A DNA stretch of 23,458 bases from a virus. Shown here piece by piece: positions 21,982 to 23,458 of this stretch (positions are counted from its first letter, which is position 1; every line of letters starts with the position of its first letter). The notes beneath the pieces are model-generated. The model did no database searches. It was not told the DNA's origin and worked only from the letters and a program-made list of their open reading frames with translations. Position numbers and translations under genes: made by a program. Location: IMG/VR virus record IMGVR_UViG_3300050821_000402, positions 1-23,458 of that record. One strand, written 5' to 3'.

Positions 21982-23458
21982 ATGGGAAAGGCGGTAACAG
22001 AAATAGCGATTGGAGCGGCGGCCATTGGTGCTGCGTTCCTTATTCCCGGTGGTGGAATAGCGATAGGCAGTCTGCTGCTCTCGCATGCTGCTGCCGTTGG
22101 AGCACTAGCCAGTATAGCTGGCTCCGAAGTATTGGCTGGTATCGGTGACGCTCTCAATAGACCTCACGGTGGCGTTGCTGTTGCAACGTCTTCCCCGATT
22201 GGTCCATGGATGTATGTCTTTGGAACGCAAAAAATCGGAGGGATTCTACTTTACCAAACTGAGAATTCTTCACAAGGAACGAGCAATAACAAAGAACTAC
22301 ATAGAGTCTACGCTCTGGCCTGTCATCCATGTGCTCTTGGAAGCTGGCAACTCCGCATCGATGGCAAAGCAGTTCCGATGATTCCGTCAGGCTCAGGATA
22401 TGCGAGCCACTCGCCAACGCAGATTACTGAGAACATCACCTCGATTAGCGTCTCGGGTGGAGTCGCAACAATTGTTCTTGCCGCTGGTATATCTGGTCTG
22501 GACGGACAGACGTTGTTGATTCGTAGTGTTGCGGATAACACGCTGAACGGGACATGGACGGTCACACAGCCAAATCCAGCCGATAATACGACATTCACCT
22601 ATATATGTGGCGGGATCAATCGCACAAGTTCTGGCGGAACCGCAAAGACAACCTATCCGAACTACTCAAACAAGGTCTATGTTGAGTTCACCACAGGCAC
22701 CACGAATTCAACCTTTGCAGGACTGTTGGCAAGCGGCACTGCATGGGATTCAACCTGTATCGGACTTGGCCGAACCCTTGCATACGTGAGACTCGGTTAC
22801 GATTCGGCTTACTTTCCAACGTCCGTTCCAAACATCTCATTCGTAATCGACGGCAAGAACGACATTCTGGACCCTCGCACAAACACAAGAGGATTCACAA
22901 ACAATGCGGCTCTATGCATTGCTGACTTTCTGAGCCTTCCTGCGACAGAAGGCGGATTCGGTCTACAAATCGGGACTGATATTCCTACAGCAAGCCTGAT
23001 CGCCGCTGCGAACATCTGCGATGAAGCAGTGGCATTAGCAGCGGGTGGCACCATTCCACGCTACACCTGTAACACAACGATTCTATGCAATCAGGGTCGT
23101 GGCCAAATTCTTCAACAGATGTTGGCTTCGTGTGCTGGCCGAATCAGCTATCAAGGCGGAACATACAACATCGTTCCCGGTTCATGGGTTTCCCCGTCAT
23201 TCTCATTGACTCAGAACGACATTCTGAGCATCAAGGGAAACCCAAACGTGGGGATGCGTGATATCTGCAATGCTGTCAAGGGTGTGTATGTATCGCCCGA
23301 GAATGACTACCAGCAAGCGGACTTCCCAGCCTACATGCAGGATTCAGAGCATGGCTTCGTGTCAGACACTTATTTGGCACAAGACAAGGGAATCAGGCTC
23401 TACAAAGACATAAACCTTCCATGCACTGACAATTCAGCAACAGCACAGCGGCTCGCGA
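21982..23458 (+). CDS. Tip attachment protein J-like, cut by window end
   Basis: A frame open from ATG 21982 to the end of the window (492 codons, no stop). The first ~55 residues are hydrophobic and Ala/Gly-rich (IAIGAAAIGAAFLIPGGG), like the N-terminus of lambda J / gp I-J proteins. After ~60 comes the hub-like part (GPWMYVFGTQKIGGILLYQT; AYVRLGYDSAYFPTSVPNIS; DILDPRTNTRGFTNNAALC), followed by the tail-component block with RGQILQQMLASCAGRISYQG and NAVKGVYVSPENDYQQADFP. An Ig-like insert (~155-205) is suggested by VATIVLAAGISGLDGQ and TLNGTWTV. It would form the tail tip and define the host receptor. The start follows the previous gene by 13 bases. Confidence 0.85.
   Translation, partial: MGKAVTEIAIGAAAIGAAFLIPGGGIAIGSLLLSHAAAVGALASIAGSEVLAGIGDALNRPHGGVAVATSSPIGPWMYVFGTQKIGGILLYQTENSSQGTSNNKELHRVYALACHPCALGSWQLRIDGKAVPMIPSGSGYASHSPTQITENITSISVSGGVATIVLAAGISGLDGQTLLIRSVADNTLNGTWTVTQPNPADNTTFTYICGGINRTSSGGTAKTTYPNYSNKVYVEFTTGTTNSTFAGLLASGTAWDSTCIGLGRTLAYVRLGYDSAYFPTSVPNISFVIDGKNDILDPRTNTRGFTNNAALCIADFLSLPATEGGFGLQIGTDIPTASLIAAANICDEAVALAAGGTIPRYTCNTTILCNQGRGQILQQMLASCAGRISYQGGTYNIVPGSWVSPSFSLTQNDILSIKGNPNVGMRDICNAVKGVYVSPENDYQQADFPAYMQDSEHGFVSDTYLAQDKGIRLYKDINLPCTDNSATAQRLA

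Noticed and set aside
1-23458. CRISPR arrays, insertion sequences, direct repeats over 20 bases
   Set aside because: None seen on reading the window; the only repeated sequences are the short motifs described.

Overview
This window reads as part of a tailed, siphovirus-type bacteriophage genome or prophage. Every gene I can support lies on the + strand. From about 6.4 kb onward the gene order is the classic HK97/lambda-type packaging, head and tail order: HNH endonuclease, small terminase, large terminase, portal, prohead protease fused to extra domains, major capsid, connector, head closure, gp10-like, tail completion, tail tube, tail chaperones G/GT with a frameshift, tape measure, several tail-tip genes, an NlpC/P60-like protein, and the start of a J-like tip attachment protein cut by the window end. 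The host cannot be named. A tail module of this style, with a protein carrying an ordinary Sec signal peptide, suggests a Gram-negative or diderm bacterium; this is inference.

Left part (1-6.4 kb): a tyrosine recombinase (77-1312) with an inverted repeat over its ribosome binding site comes first and ends at a strong terminator. Next is a visibly AT-rich unit of two unrecognised genes (1574-2524) with its own sigma70-type promoter and terminator, which looks like a 'moron'. Then comes a compact operon dpdA-queD-folE (2633-5341). DpdA is a paralogue of tRNA-guanine transglycosylase that places 7-deazaguanine bases into DNA. FolE and QueD make the first two intermediates of the preQ0 pathway. 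QueE and QueC are not in the window and must come from the host or from elsewhere in the genome. folE carries a +1 frameshift directly before its zinc-binding CEHH motif, and DpdA lacks an aspartate where I would place the family nucleophile. The cassette is therefore either specially regulated or beginning to decay. Four small unrecognised genes lie between it and the packaging module.

The most interesting non-gene signal is a short motif, (C/G/T)TAAATA, that recurs on the + strand 4-25 bases before many gene starts (dpdA, 5360, 6141, terS, protease, 15034, tape measure, 19063). It resembles the TATAAATA late promoter core of T4-like phages. It is the only promoter-like element between the terminator at 2551-2579 and dpdA, so it may be this phage's own late promoter or a start-associated sequence.

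Right part (6.4-23.5 kb): a nearly gapless structural operon with many TAATG-type overlaps. Hairpins follow the capsid and tail-tube genes, and there is one longer structured gap (12059-12199) before the capsid gene. No tRNA, rRNA, CRISPR array or insertion sequence was seen.
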